NCBI GenBank assembly: GCA_038276395.1
Contig: JBBQAA010000022.1
Span: 1 to 64,000, forward strand
Reading direction: 5' to 3'
Length of the DNA: 64,000 bases
Origin: JBBQAA01 sp038276395
Lineage (GTDB): Bacteria; Actinomycetota; Thermoleophilia; Solirubrobacterales; Solirubrobacteraceae
Shown piece by piece: positions 16,491 to 25,450 of the stretch. Both the position numbers and the translations under genes were made by a program. The notes beneath the pieces were generated by a model. That model had not been told where the DNA came from, did no database searches, and saw only the letters and a program-made list of their open reading frames with translations. Numbering within the stretch: the stretch's first letter is position 1; each line of letters opens with the position of its first letter.

Positions 16491-17327
16491 CTACCCCGCC
16501 CGGCGGACGAGCTCGCCCGCGACGGTCTCCACCCGCCCCCCGTAGCCTCCGCCGAACAGCGTCGCGTGCACGAGCAAGGGGAAGAGCTGCCAGAGCGGGA
16601 TCCGCTCCTCCCAGCGATCGGCGAGCGGCGCGGCCTCGCGGTAGGCGGGCAGGACGCGCGGGCCGGGCGCTCCGAACAGCTCCAACATGGCCAGGTCGAC
16701 CTCGCGGTGGCCGCCGTGGGCGACGGGATCGATCAGCCACGGGCGGCCGTCGGCGCCCGCGAGGACATTGCCGCTCCACAGGTCGCCGTGCACGCGGGCG
16801 GGCGGCTCGGGCGGGCCCGCGAGCTCGTCGATCCGCGCGATGACCCGCTCGACCGCGGTGCGGCCCGCGCGACTCAGGCCGGCGCGCGGCAGCAAGGGCG
16901 CCAGCCGATTCTCGGCGTAGAAGGCGGCGAAGCTCTCGTGCGGCTCGTTCGGCAGCGCGAGAGCGCCGAAGCGAAGCGGAGCGCCGGCGCCGAAGCCATC
17001 GGCCCCCGCCGCGTGGGTCGCGGCCAGGCCGCGCCCGAGCTCCTCCTCCCCCGCCGCGGACAGCGTCCCGGGCTCGACCCACGCGAGCGCCAGCCACCCC
17101 TCTCCGGCCTCGATGACCTGGGGCGTGCGCAGCGCGCCCGGCGCCGCCAGCCAGCGCAGCCCGCGCGCCTCAGCCGCGTACTCGCCGGGAGCGGCGGCGC
17201 CGCGCGTCTTGACGAACGCGACCGCTCCACCGGCGAGCTCGAGGCGCCACGCCTCGTTGAGATCCCCGCCCGCCACGCGCCGGCGCCAGCGCACCGCCCG
17301 GCCCGCGACGCTGACGGGGAGGCTCAC
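16491..17327 (-). CDS. Fructosamine/ketosamine-3-kinase family protein
   Basis: A 278-residue aminoglycoside-phosphotransferase-fold kinase of the fructosamine kinase family, which phosphorylates sugar-amine adducts (ribulosamines, fructosamines) so they fall off proteins. Catalytic loop HGDLWSGN and metal motif LIDPVAHGGHREVDLAM are intact, and the N-terminus shows the family motif GGDLNEAWRLEL with an ATP-binding Lys in VAFVKTR. The GTG start at 17327 overlaps the phosphatase stop (GTGA). Bacterial members commonly sit beside a low-molecular-weight phosphatase, as here, consistent with joint protein deglycation. Confidence 0.9.
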   Translation of the reverse strand: MSLPVSVAGRAVRWRRRVAGGDLNEAWRLELAGGAVAFVKTRGAAAPGEYAAEARGLRWLAAPGALRTPQVIEAGEGWLALAWVEPGTLSAAGEEELGRGLAATHAAGADGFGAGAPLRFGALALPNEPHESFAAFYAENRLAPLLPRAGLSRAGRTAVERVIARIDELAGPPEPPARVHGDLWSGNVLAGADGRPWLIDPVAHGGHREVDLAMLELFGAPGPRVLPAYREAAPLADRWEERIPLWQLFPLLVHATLFGGGYGGRVETVAGELVRRAG

Positions 17328-17770
17328 GTCAGCTCGGCGAGCAGGCGCCGCCCCTCCTCCTCGGCGAGGTCGAGCACGTCCTCAAAGCCGCGCGGGCCGC
17401 CGTAGTACGGGTCGGGGACGTCGCCGCCGTCGGCGCGCAGGAGCCGGACCTTGGCCGCGCTCTCCTCGTCGGGCGCCAGGGACCGCAGGTGCGCGAGGTT
17501 CTCCCCGTCCATGGCCACGAGCACGTCGAAGCGCGCGAAATCCTCCTCGGTGACCTGCCGGGCCGCGCCCGCCAGCCGCACGCCGCGGCGCCCGGCCGCC
17601 GAGCCCGCGCGCGCGTCGGGCGGCGCCCCGGCGTGCCAGCCGCCCGTGCCGGCTGAGTCGATCTCGAACTCCCCCGCGAGCCCGGCGTCGTCCACGAGCC
17701 GGCGGAACACCGCCTCCGCGGTCGGGGAGCGGCAGATGTTCCCCAGGCAGACGAAGAGGACGCGCGTCAC
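17324..17770 (-). CDS. Low-molecular-weight protein tyrosine phosphatase
   Basis: A 148-residue phosphatase with the signature VCLGNICRSPTAEAV (Cys and Arg of the P-loop at about residues 8-14) and the general acid in DVPDPYYGG. It could dephosphorylate tyrosines, for example on the BY-kinase of the polysaccharide locus at 58.9 kb, or ribulosamine 5-phosphate, as its coupling with the fructosamine kinase gene suggests. It starts with GTG, 23 bp downstream of the acyl-CoA dehydrogenase fragment. Confidence 0.92.
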   Translation of the reverse strand: MTRVLFVCLGNICRSPTAEAVFRRLVDDAGLAGEFEIDSAGTGGWHAGAPPDARAGSAAGRRGVRLAGAARQVTEEDFARFDVLVAMDGENLAHLRSLAPDEESAAKVRLLRADGGDVPDPYYGGPRGFEDVLDLAEEEGRRLLAELT

Positions 17771-17790
17771 GCTCCCGCCCCCGCGCCGGC

Positions 17791-18003
17791 CTACAGGCCG
17801 AGCGTCTTGCCGATGACCTCGCGCTGGATCTCGCTCGTGCCGCCGTAGATCGTCGCCACGAGGTCGGCCCGCGCGTGGCGCTCTATGTCGTACTCCGTCG
17901 CGTAGCCGTACCCGCCCATCATCTGCATTCCCTCGAGCGCGATCCGCTTCGCCGTCTCGGTCACCTTCAGCTTGGCCATTGACGCCTCACGGGGAACAGC
18001 CGC
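17791..18003 (-). pseudogene. C-terminal fragment of an acyl-CoA dehydrogenase
   Basis: About 70 codons in one frame match the end of a flavin acyl-CoA dehydrogenase: MAKLKVTETAKRIALEG, then MGGYGYATEYDIERHAR and TIYGGTSEIQREVIGKTLGL, with a normal stop. Similarity stops abruptly near 18003. The start of an acyl-CoA dehydrogenase in the same orientation occurs at 25451-25662, so these are probably the two ends of one gene, with about 240 residues missing and 7.4 kb in between. Confidence 0.85.
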
Positions 18004-18796
18004 TGAGGGTCCGCGTCCACGCGCGCGGCGACGTCGTAGGTCAGCAGGCGACAAGAGGAGGATCGCCAGCCCACGCCGTCATAGTGACAGGGATGCCCAT
18101 CTCCCGCACGACGAGCGCCGGCGTCCTGCGCGCGGGCGGGTGGAACGTCGCGAGCACGCGATGGTGCGCTTCACCGGCGAGGCGGTGGGGAACCGGGAGC
18201 CGGCGGCGGTGCGGGGGCGCCTGCGGTGGTCCGGGCGGGTCGTGGGCGTCTCGGCGGTCGTCGGCGGCGGGGCCATGGTCGCGGCGGCGCTCCTCGGCGC
18301 GACCCCGCCGGATCCTCGCCGGGGCCTTCTGCTCGCTCGCGATGCTCCAGACCCTTCCGGCCGCCGCGATCTACTCCATCGCCTTCGCAACCGTGACGGG
18401 GCTGAACGAGATCCCGAGGCGGCGGCGCGCGCGCTCGCGCCCGCCTTCGCGACGCTGTACGGCGAGGGGGACGAGGCGCGCATCCGCCGGGGGTACGCCC
18501 GCTCGACGCGGCTGCTCGTCCTCTCCGCCCTCCCCCTCGCGGGCATGACGACCGCCGTCGGCCCGGCGGCGATCGACGTCGTGTACGGCCGGGCCGGGGC
18601 CCTGCTCGTCATCAGGGCGGCGACGCTGCCCGTGCTCGCGCTCGACAGCGTGAGCCGGAGCCTCATCGGCGCGCTCGGCCACCAGCGCATCCTGCTCGTC
18701 ACGAGCATCGCCGCCGCCGCCTTCGACCTCACGCTCGACTTCGTCCTCATCCCCCGCCTCGGCCGGGCCGTGCGGCGGGTGGGCGCGCCGGCCTGA
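18004..18796 (+). pseudogene. Truncated, frameshifted polysaccharide flippase
   Basis: The right part codes for the C-terminal half of a Wzx/MATE-like flippase: LPAAAIYSIAFATVTGLNEIP in one frame, then after a one-base deletion near 18415 ALAPAFATLYGEGDEARIRRGY, hydrophobic helices, and LTLDFVLIPRLGRAV. The N-terminal half is missing; the left side (18004-18300) is open but scrambled. It ends in TGA 18794-18796, converging on the condensation-domain gene with a 3-bp gap. It abuts the acyl-CoA dehydrogenase breakpoint, so its 5' end was lost at that junction. Confidence 0.6.
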
Positions 18797-18799
18797 GCC

Positions 18800-21049
18800 T
18801 CAGGGGAGGCCGCGCCCCACGAGCTCGAGCCTCCCGTCGGAGCGCCAGCGCGCCCGCTCGCCGGTCGGGTGAGCCCGGCCGGTCCCTCCCGGCTCGGGCA
18901 CGGTGGCGCCGTCTTCTGGAGCCCCCGCGCCGGCGATGAGCAGCTCTCCGGCGACGCCCACGGGCTGCTGCCGGCCGTGGGCGTCGACGACGTGGGCCCG
19001 GGTGTCGGCGAGCGGCCGCCCGATGGTCACGGGGCCTCCGGCCTCCACCCGGCCGAGGGTGGCGTACCCATCGGTGTCCGCGCTGCCGTATGCGTTCCAG
19101 AGCACCCGGCAGCGCTCGAGCACGGCGTCCGCGAGCTCGCGCGACAGCGGCCCGCCCCCGCTCAGGGCGCGGAGGGCGCGCGCGGGTCGCAGACCCGAGG
19201 CGACGAGCCTTCGCCAGCCGCTCGGCGAGGTGTGCAGGAGGCTGACCTGCTCCGCCTTGATCAGGCGGCTGAGGTCGGCGCCGTCGGCGCCGGACGGCGC
19301 GAGGACCGCCCGCGCGCCGGCCGCAAGCGGGAGCCAGAACGCCACGACTTGGACGCTGAGAATGTCCTCCGGGAGCACGAGGACCGTGTCGGCCGGGCCG
19401 AGGCCGAGCTCGATCGCGAGCGCAGCGGCGAGGTGCAGCGCGGAGGCGCCGGGGCCCGCGGCGAGCATGCGCTCGAGCGCGGCCCCGACGCCCGACCCGA
19501 CGCCATCGGCTCGCAGGCGCTCGGCGACACCGGCGGGGGAGCCGACGAGCTCCGCGTAGAAGACGTCCTGCTCCCCGGCCGACAGCGCGACCGCGCCGGG
19601 CTCCGAGGCGGCCCGGGCGCGAAGTCGGTCCTCCATCGTGCCGGAGGGACGCTCCGTGGCGGTCGCGTTCCACTCGGCGAGCCGGCGCCCCTCGTCCGGC
19701 GTGAGCAGCGGGATCCGCGCGACGGGAAGCTCCGGGTCGGCCGCCACGGCCGCGGCGAGCTGGGCCCAGTGCTCTCCCACGAGCGCCGCGGTCGAGGGCT
19801 CGAAGAGCTCGCGGTCGTAGATCAGCCGGCCGGCGAGGTGACCCTCGGGCCGCTCGTCGAGCTGGAGCTCGAGGTCGAGCTTCGTCGCGCCGACGGCCTC
19901 GCCGATCCCACTCTCCATCAGGTGGATCGACCACGCGGGGTCGGGGGCGGGCAGCTCTGGCTCCAGCACGATCATCGTCCCGTAGACCGGGTTGGCGGCC
20001 GTGCGCGGCTCGTGGCCGAGCTCCCGGACGAGACGCTCGAACGGCACGAGGTTGTCGAGCCCGTCCAGCAGCTCGTTGCGGACCCGCACGATGAGCTCGG
20101 CGAAGGAGGGATCGCCGCCCACTCCCACCCGCAGGACGAGCGGCGTGAGGCAGTAGCCGACGACGGACTCGAACTCGGGTCGCTGGCGCAGGTCGGCGGG
20201 CGTCGCGAAGACGACCTCGTCCTGCCCCGAGTAGCGGCCGAGGAGCGCGGCCCAGGTCGTCGCGAGCACCTGGAAGAGGCTGGCGCGCGCCGCCTCGCCG
20301 ATCCTCCGGAGACGTTCCACGGTGGCGCTGGGGACCGTGATCGAGAGGACTCCACCGCGACCACGCGCGATCTCCGGTCGCGGATGGTCGAAGGGCAGCG
20401 GGAGCTCCGGCGCCGAGGCCAGCCGCGCGCGCCAGTGCTCGAGGCGGCGGCGGGCCCGCGGCTCGGCGATCCAGCGCTGCTCCCAGCGCGCGTAGTCGGC
20501 GTAGCGCGGCGGCGGCTCGGGGAGCGGAGACGGGAGGCCGGCGGCGAACGCGTCGTAGATGGCCACGAGCTCGCGCAGCACCACGCGGTAGAGGCTCACC
20601 CCGTCGAAGATCAGGTGGTGCATGGCCAGGTAGAGCCGGTGCTGCTCGCCGGGGAACCGGATGAGCCGGGGCCGCAGCAGCGGGCCGCGGCGCACGTCGT
20701 AGGGCACCCTCGAAGCCTCCGCGACGATCCCGACGGCCCGGCGCTCGGCCTGCTCGGGGGTCAGCTGGCCGAGGTCGAGCACGGGCAGATCGAAGCTCGG
20801 GGGCGGGTGGACGACCTGCACCGGCTCCCCGCCCGCGACGTCGAGGGTGGTCCGCCACGCCTCGTGCCGGCGGACGATCTCGGCGAAGGCGCTCCGGAGG
20901 GCCACGAGGTCGAGCGGCCCTTCCTTGCGGATCGAGACCGTCTCGTTGTAGCTCAGACGGCTCGGGGCGAGCCGGCTCGCGTACCACAGGGCCTCCTGCG
21001 CCACCGACAGCGGCGGCGCCCCGCGGGCGGTGTCCGCCGCGGCCGTCAC
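18800..21049 (-). CDS. NRPS condensation-domain protein with a shortened, vestigial adenylation domain
   Basis: A 749-residue protein. Residues about 12-440 are a condensation domain with intact HHLIFDG (His144, His145, Asp149), so peptide-bond or ester formation is possible. Residues about 450-749 resemble an adenylation domain, but the section carrying the ATP-binding TSGSTGxPKG loop is missing: sequence passes from the A1-like part directly to an A4-like segment. The A5-type motif reads NAYGSADTD, and the protein stops at SDGRLELVGRGLP before the A10 lysine. There is no carrier or thioesterase domain. GTG start overlaps the P450 stop (GTGA). Probably only the C domain is catalytic. Confidence 0.82.
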   Translation of the reverse strand: MTAAADTARGAPPLSVAQEALWYASRLAPSRLSYNETVSIRKEGPLDLVALRSAFAEIVRRHEAWRTTLDVAGGEPVQVVHPPPSFDLPVLDLGQLTPEQAERRAVGIVAEASRVPYDVRRGPLLRPRLIRFPGEQHRLYLAMHHLIFDGVSLYRVVLRELVAIYDAFAAGLPSPLPEPPPRYADYARWEQRWIAEPRARRRLEHWRARLASAPELPLPFDHPRPEIARGRGGVLSITVPSATVERLRRIGEAARASLFQVLATTWAALLGRYSGQDEVVFATPADLRQRPEFESVVGYCLTPLVLRVGVGGDPSFAELIVRVRNELLDGLDNLVPFERLVRELGHEPRTAANPVYGTMIVLEPELPAPDPAWSIHLMESGIGEAVGATKLDLELQLDERPEGHLAGRLIYDRELFEPSTAALVGEHWAQLAAAVAADPELPVARIPLLTPDEGRRLAEWNATATERPSGTMEDRLRARAASEPGAVALSAGEQDVFYAELVGSPAGVAERLRADGVGSGVGAALERMLAAGPGASALHLAAALAIELGLGPADTVLVLPEDILSVQVVAFWLPLAAGARAVLAPSGADGADLSRLIKAEQVSLLHTSPSGWRRLVASGLRPARALRALSGGGPLSRELADAVLERCRVLWNAYGSADTDGYATLGRVEAGGPVTIGRPLADTRAHVVDAHGRQQPVGVAGELLIAGAGAPEDGATVPEPGGTGRAHPTGERARWRSDGRLELVGRGLP

Positions 21050-22284
21050 CCGGCGAGGAGGTGGAGCTCGGCCAGCCCGCGCAGGCCCAGGTTGTCACGC
21101 CACCGGATCTCCTGATCCGGCGCGAGGACCAGCGCGGGGAAGCGGGCGAGCAGGGTCTCGAACGCGATCTGCCCCTCCATGCGCGCGAGCGGCGCCCCGA
21201 AGCAGAAGTGGCTGGCCCAGCCGAAGGCGAGGTGCCGGTTGTCCTCCCGGGTGAGCTCGAGGCGATCGGGGTCGGGAAAGCGCTCGGGGTCGCGGTTGGC
21301 GGCGCCCATGACCGCGATCACCGCCGCCCCCTCGGGGATCTCCTCGCCGCCGAGCACAGCGCCGGCGGGCGCGAGGCGTGCGGTGTGCTGGCTCGGGCTC
21401 TCGTAGCGCAGGAGCTCCTCCACCGCGCTCGGCATGAGGGAGGGTTCCGACCGCAGCCGGTCGAGCGCCTCGGGCCGGCGCAGGAGGGTCAGCAGGCCGT
21501 TGCCGATCAGGTTCGTGGTGGTCTCCTGGCCCCCGACCATCGTGACGATGACGTTCGCGATGATCTCCTCCTCGCTCAGCCGGTCCCCGTCGACCTCGGC
21601 GGTCACGAGGGCGTTGACGAGCCCCTCCGTCGGCCGCTCGGCCTCGCGGAGCACCGCCGCGCGGAAGTACGCGACCATCTCCTCGACGCTCCGGAGCGTC
21701 TTCTGCGCCCGGCCGGGGTTGTGCTGGAAGTTCCCGAGCATCTCGGCGAAATCGGCCGACCAGGACTTGAGCAGCTCGTGGTCGGAGGTCGGCACGCCGA
21801 GCATCTCGGCGGTGACGATGGCGGGCAGCGAGTTGGCGAGCCCGGCCATGACCTCGAACCGCTCCGCTCGCGCGAGCTCGTCGACGAGCCCCTCGGCGAT
21901 CTGGCGGATGTGCTCCCGGAGGTGGGCGATGCGGCGCGGGGTGAAGGCCGCCGAGGCGAGGCGCCGGACGCGGCCGTGCTCGGGCGGGTCGAGGAACAGC
22001 ATCTGCCGCACCATCACGGCGGCGATCGGGCTGAGCCCCTCCATTCCGAGGGCGGCCAGCCGCTCGGGGGCGGGGGTCCGAGCGGCCCGAAAGCGATGGA
22101 GGACGTGCGCGACGTCCTCGTAGCGCGTGACGACCCAGGCGTGCAGGAAGGCGTCCCAGCGCACCGGTGCCTCCTCCCGCAGGCGGCGGTAGAGCGGGTA
22201 GGGGTCCGCGAGCACCTCCGGGTCGAGGAGGTGGTACAGGCTCGGGGGCGCGGCCCCCTGCTCGAGCGCCGGGCCGTTCTTCAC
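21046..22284 (-). CDS. Cytochrome P450
   Basis: A 412-residue soluble bacterial P450 (class I type, needing ferredoxin, not encoded here). The I-helix is GGQETTT (about 251-257), the ExxR pair is in EELLR (290-293), and the heme loop FGWASHFCFGAPLAR places the axial ligand at Cys361; the usual second Gly of this loop is Ala. It is sandwiched between the A-PCP and C-domain genes with GTGA overlaps on both sides, so it most likely hydroxylates or oxidises the carrier-bound amino acid or the product. The substrate is inferred from context only. Confidence 0.9.
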   Translation of the reverse strand: MKNGPALEQGAAPPSLYHLLDPEVLADPYPLYRRLREEAPVRWDAFLHAWVVTRYEDVAHVLHRFRAARTPAPERLAALGMEGLSPIAAVMVRQMLFLDPPEHGRVRRLASAAFTPRRIAHLREHIRQIAEGLVDELARAERFEVMAGLANSLPAIVTAEMLGVPTSDHELLKSWSADFAEMLGNFQHNPGRAQKTLRSVEEMVAYFRAAVLREAERPTEGLVNALVTAEVDGDRLSEEEIIANVIVTMVGGQETTTNLIGNGLLTLLRRPEALDRLRSEPSLMPSAVEELLRYESPSQHTARLAPAGAVLGGEEIPEGAAVIAVMGAANRDPERFPDPDRLELTREDNRHLAFGWASHFCFGAPLARMEGQIAFETLLARFPALVLAPDQEIRWRDNLGLRGLAELHLLAG

Positions 22285-24089
22285 CCGCTGCGCACACCGC
22301 CCACCGGGGCTCCGCCCGTCTGGCGTGCGACCTCCCCGGCGATCGCCGCGAGCGTCGGATGGTCGAACAGCCGGCGGAGGCTGATCTCGACCCCGAAGAG
22401 GCTCTCGAGCCGCACGATGAGCTGGGCGCCGAGCATGGAGTGGCCGCCCAGGAGGAAGAAGTTCTGGTCCATCCCGATCTCCTCGGGGGGAAGCTCGAGC
22501 AGCCCGGCCACGACCGAGGCGACCTGCTCCTCGATCGCGTTCGCGGGCCGCCGGACGGCGCCCACCTCGCGCACGGGTTCGGCCGGCGCCGGCAGCGCGC
22601 CGCGGTCGACCTTGCCGTGGGGGGTGAGCGGGAGCTCCTCGAGCCACACGTAGTGCGCGGGGATCAGGTGGTCGGGCAGGAAGCCGCCGAGGAAGCGCGT
22701 CAGCTCTTCGGCGGACGGGCGCTCGCCGTTCTCGGCGACGAGGTAGGCGACGAGGCGGCGGTCGGCCCCGGAGCTGCCGGCGCCGACGGCGACGCTCGCC
22801 TCGACGGCGGGGTGCGAGCTGAGCGCCGCGGCAACCTCGCCGGGCTCGACGCGGAACCCGCGGATGGAGAGCTGGTCGTCGAAGCGCCCGAGGAACTCGA
22901 GTTCGCCGTCGGGTCGCGCGCGCACCCGGTCACCGGTCCGGTACCAGCGGCCGTCGGCCCGGTCGAGGAAGCGCTCGTCGGTCAGCTCCCCGCGCCCGAG
23001 GTAGCCCGGCCCGACGGCCACCCCGCCGATCATGAGCTCGCCGGCGACGCCGGGCGGCACCGGCTGCAGGCGCTCGTCGACCACCGCGGCCGCCACCCCG
23101 GCGATCGGGCGGCCGATGGCGGGGGGACCGGCGCCGTCGGGCGCCACCGGGCCCGAGGTGGCGACGACGGCCGTCTCGCTCAGCCCGTAGTTGTTCACGA
23201 GGGTGAAGGGGAGCCCGGGAGCGGGCCGCCGGGTCAGGGCGTCGCCGCCGGTCAGGAGGAAGCGGAGGCTGGTCTCGCTCGGCCAGCTGAGGCCGATGAC
23301 CCCCTCGGCCACGGCGGTGGGCAGGAACGAGACGGTGATCCGCTCGTAGAGGAGCCAGTCCCGCAGCCCGATCGGGTCCCGCCGCAGCTCCTCCGGGACG
23401 ACGTGGACGGCGGCCCCCGCCGCCAGGCTCGGCCAGATCTCCCACACGGAGGCGTCGAAGCCCGGGCTCGCGATCTGCGTGCACCGGTCGCCCGGCGTGA
23501 GGGCGAACGCGGCCCGGTGCCACGCCACGAGGTTCGCGAGGCCGGCGTGCTCGACCATCACGCCCTTCGGCCGCCCCGTCGAGCCCGACGTGTAGACGAC
23601 GTAGGCGAGGTCCTCCGGGCCGGGCGGCGGAGGGAGCGGGTCGTGGTCGGTGCCCGCGGCCGCGTCGCGCAGCGCGCCGTCGCGCTCCACGACGACGGCG
23701 GGCCGCTCCTCCCCCGGGTCGAGAGCCTCGGCCGTGCGCGCGTCGAGCACCACCGCGGCGGCGCGGGAGTCCTCGAGCATCCACCGCACCCGCTCGTCCG
23801 GGTACCGCGGGTCGATGGCGACGTACGCGGCGCCGCTGCGGACGATGCCGAGCGCCCCGGTCACGAGCGCGGGCGAGCGTTCGACGCAGAGGCCGACGAG
23901 CGCGCCGGCGCCCGCGCCGAGCCGGCGCAGGCGCCGCGCGAGCGCGTCGGCGCGAGCGGACAACTCGCCGTAGGTGACCTCGCAACCCGCATCGCTGACG
24001 GCCAGGTCGTGAGGCGAGGCAGCGGCGATCCGGTCGAAGAGGGTCACGACCGTCTCGTCCAACGCCGGGATGTCGAGCGTCAAAAGCAC
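22281..24089 (-). CDS. NRPS adenylation-carrier (A-PCP) protein, predicted to load leucine
   Basis: A 602-residue two-domain protein. The A domain has VVYTSGSTGRPKG (about 165-176), YRTGDRVR, and Lys493 in TPHGKVDRGALP. The carrier domain has LGGHSMLG with the phosphopantetheine Ser at 551. Reading the ten specificity positions against GrsA gives Asp212, Ala213, Trp216, Phe255, Leu279, Gly281, Asn300, Val308, Val309, Lys493, i.e. DAWFLGNVVK, a known leucine code. Start may be GTG 24089 or TTG 24083, which is better spaced from AGGAGG. It is the third of four intact genes in the island operon. Confidence 0.9.
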   Translation of the reverse strand: MLLTLDIPALDETVVTLFDRIAAASPHDLAVSDAGCEVTYGELSARADALARRLRRLGAGAGALVGLCVERSPALVTGALGIVRSGAAYVAIDPRYPDERVRWMLEDSRAAAVVLDARTAEALDPGEERPAVVVERDGALRDAAAGTDHDPLPPPPGPEDLAYVVYTSGSTGRPKGVMVEHAGLANLVAWHRAAFALTPGDRCTQIASPGFDASVWEIWPSLAAGAAVHVVPEELRRDPIGLRDWLLYERITVSFLPTAVAEGVIGLSWPSETSLRFLLTGGDALTRRPAPGLPFTLVNNYGLSETAVVATSGPVAPDGAGPPAIGRPIAGVAAAVVDERLQPVPPGVAGELMIGGVAVGPGYLGRGELTDERFLDRADGRWYRTGDRVRARPDGELEFLGRFDDQLSIRGFRVEPGEVAAALSSHPAVEASVAVGAGSSGADRRLVAYLVAENGERPSAEELTRFLGGFLPDHLIPAHYVWLEELPLTPHGKVDRGALPAPAEPVREVGAVRRPANAIEEQVASVVAGLLELPPEEIGMDQNFFLLGGHSMLGAQLIVRLESLFGVEISLRRLFDHPTLAAIAGEVARQTGGAPVGGVRSG

Positions 24090-24095
24090 TTCCTC

Positions 24096-24788
24096 CTAGC
24101 TAGATCCCGAAGCATAGCCGGAATGTGGCAGTTCGTCCGGCGCCCCCGGAGCCCACCCGCCAAGCCCGAGGCCCGCCACCGCCGCCGCGAAGCCGGGCGG
24201 GCCGTCGACCCGGTGCACCGACCAGCCGCCGGGGAGCGAGGTCGAGCGCGTGCCGTCCCAGGCGTCCACAGCGGGCAGCGAGAGCGACAGGCCGGCTCCC
24301 GTGCCCTTCCCGTAGGCCTCCTTGTGCGTCCAGCACTGGAAGCAGGCCGTCAGCCGCTCGGCCGGCGGGAGCGCCGCGAGCACGCGACGCTCCGATTCGG
24401 AGTAGACGCGGCGGGCGATCGCGTCGACGTCGGCGGCCTCCCGGATCGCCTCGACGTCGACGCCGACCTCGAGCGTCCGGCTCGTGGCGTACAGCGCGAG
24501 GCCGGCGCTGCGCGACGCGCTGAAGCGCAGCGCGCCCCCCGCGACGCGCGGCTTCCCGCCCTCGTCCGCGACGAGCTCGACGTCCCCGGGCCCGCAGCCG
24601 AGCTCGCCCGCGAGCAGGCGGCGGAGCCATCCACGGGCGGCGAGGAAGCGCTCGGGCTCGCGCGTGAGGCCGGCCGCGCGCTGCCGCTCCCCGGCGGAGA
24701 GCCCGGCCGTCAGGGCCGCGAGCTCAGCGGCCGGGACGTCGAGCGGCGCCCACCACAGCGAGAGCGGCGGGTCGCGCTCCGCGGCCAT
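24096..24788 (-). CDS. Sfp-type 4'-phosphopantetheinyl transferase
   Basis: A 230-residue enzyme that converts apo to holo carrier proteins with coenzyme A, most likely serving the adjacent carrier domain. It shows the three Sfp-type motifs: GGKPRVAGGALRFSASRSAG, VGVDVEAIR (magnesium ligands) and CFQCWTHKEAYGKGTGAGL. Start ATG 24788, 8 bp after the hydrolase fragment; its TAG lies 6 bp before the A-PCP start and the A-PCP ribosome-binding site overlaps it. Confidence 0.92.
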   Translation of the reverse strand: MAAERDPPLSLWWAPLDVPAAELAALTAGLSAGERQRAAGLTREPERFLAARGWLRRLLAGELGCGPGDVELVADEGGKPRVAGGALRFSASRSAGLALYATSRTLEVGVDVEAIREAADVDAIARRVYSESERRVLAALPPAERLTACFQCWTHKEAYGKGTGAGLSLSLPAVDAWDGTRSTSLPGGWSVHRVDGPPGFAAAVAGLGLGGWAPGAPDELPHSGYASGSS

Positions 24789-24796
24789 GGGCTCGC

Positions 24797-25450
24797 TCAG
24801 CCTCGGCGCTCGCGTTCGAGCTCCTCTTCGAGCGCGTCGTCGAGCAGCGCGTGGACCCGCCGCTGCATGGCAAGCGACCGCAGCGTGTGATCGCAGCCCG
24901 GCGCGATCCTCACCTGCAGGTTCGGCCAGCGTCCGAGCCGGCCGAACCAGCCCGCCCGGTCGAGCTCCTCGCGCAGCGGCTCGTTGCCCGACCAGACGAA
25001 GAGCACGCGGCGGTCCGAGTCGCGCCGCGCGTCGAGCGCCCGGTCGAAGGCCTGCTCCCGGCGGTGGGTAAGGAGCTTCCACTGCGCGAGCCGGAAGGGG
25101 ATCCGGAGCCCCCACTTGAGGACCCCTTGGGCCGGCGTCGGGGCGAGGATCTCCCCGCGGAGCCCCCGTAGCCACCCCCGGTCCGCAGGTCCTGGCGCAG
25201 GCCTCCGCGGCTCGGGGAGCGTCCCCCCCCGCGAGAGCCACCCTCCGAGCGCGGCCATCGCCTGGCGCGGGGGCTTGCTCTGCTGCGGATGGCTCGTGGT
25301 CTGCCCGTAGCCCGGACCGGGGGCGACCGTCACTTCCGCGCCCGCGGCCTCGAGATGGCCGCGCAGGCGCTCGTCCGGCCCGATCCCGTCCCGATCGAGG
25401 AGGAGCGCGCGACGCCCGCCGGGAAGTTCGAGGCTCGTGAGAGGGCGATC
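24797..25450 (-). pseudogene. 5'-truncated alpha/beta hydrolase
   Basis: About 217 codons, open up to the junction at 25450, encode the C-terminal two thirds of an alpha/beta hydrolase: LELPGGRRALLLDRDGIG, a loop GPGYGQTTSHPQ, then FVWSGNEPLREEL and the likely catalytic His in PGCDHTLRSLAMQRR. The nucleophile region is absent, replaced at 25451 by the acyl-CoA dehydrogenase start in another frame. A Met at 25333 could start a shorter peptide. As the first gene of the NRPS operon it may once have been a release or editing hydrolase. Confidence 0.65.

Noticed and set aside
18869..21115. Plus-strand open frame of about 750 codons opposite the condensation-domain gene
   Set aside because: It mirrors the codon-position bias of the minus-strand gene, is extremely rich in Arg/Gly/Glu/Val and has no domain or ribosome-binding site.
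22167..24890. Plus-strand open frame of about 900 codons opposite the P450/A-PCP genes
   Set aside because: It crosses three well-supported minus-strand genes and is low in hydrophobic structure; an antisense shadow in GC-rich DNA.
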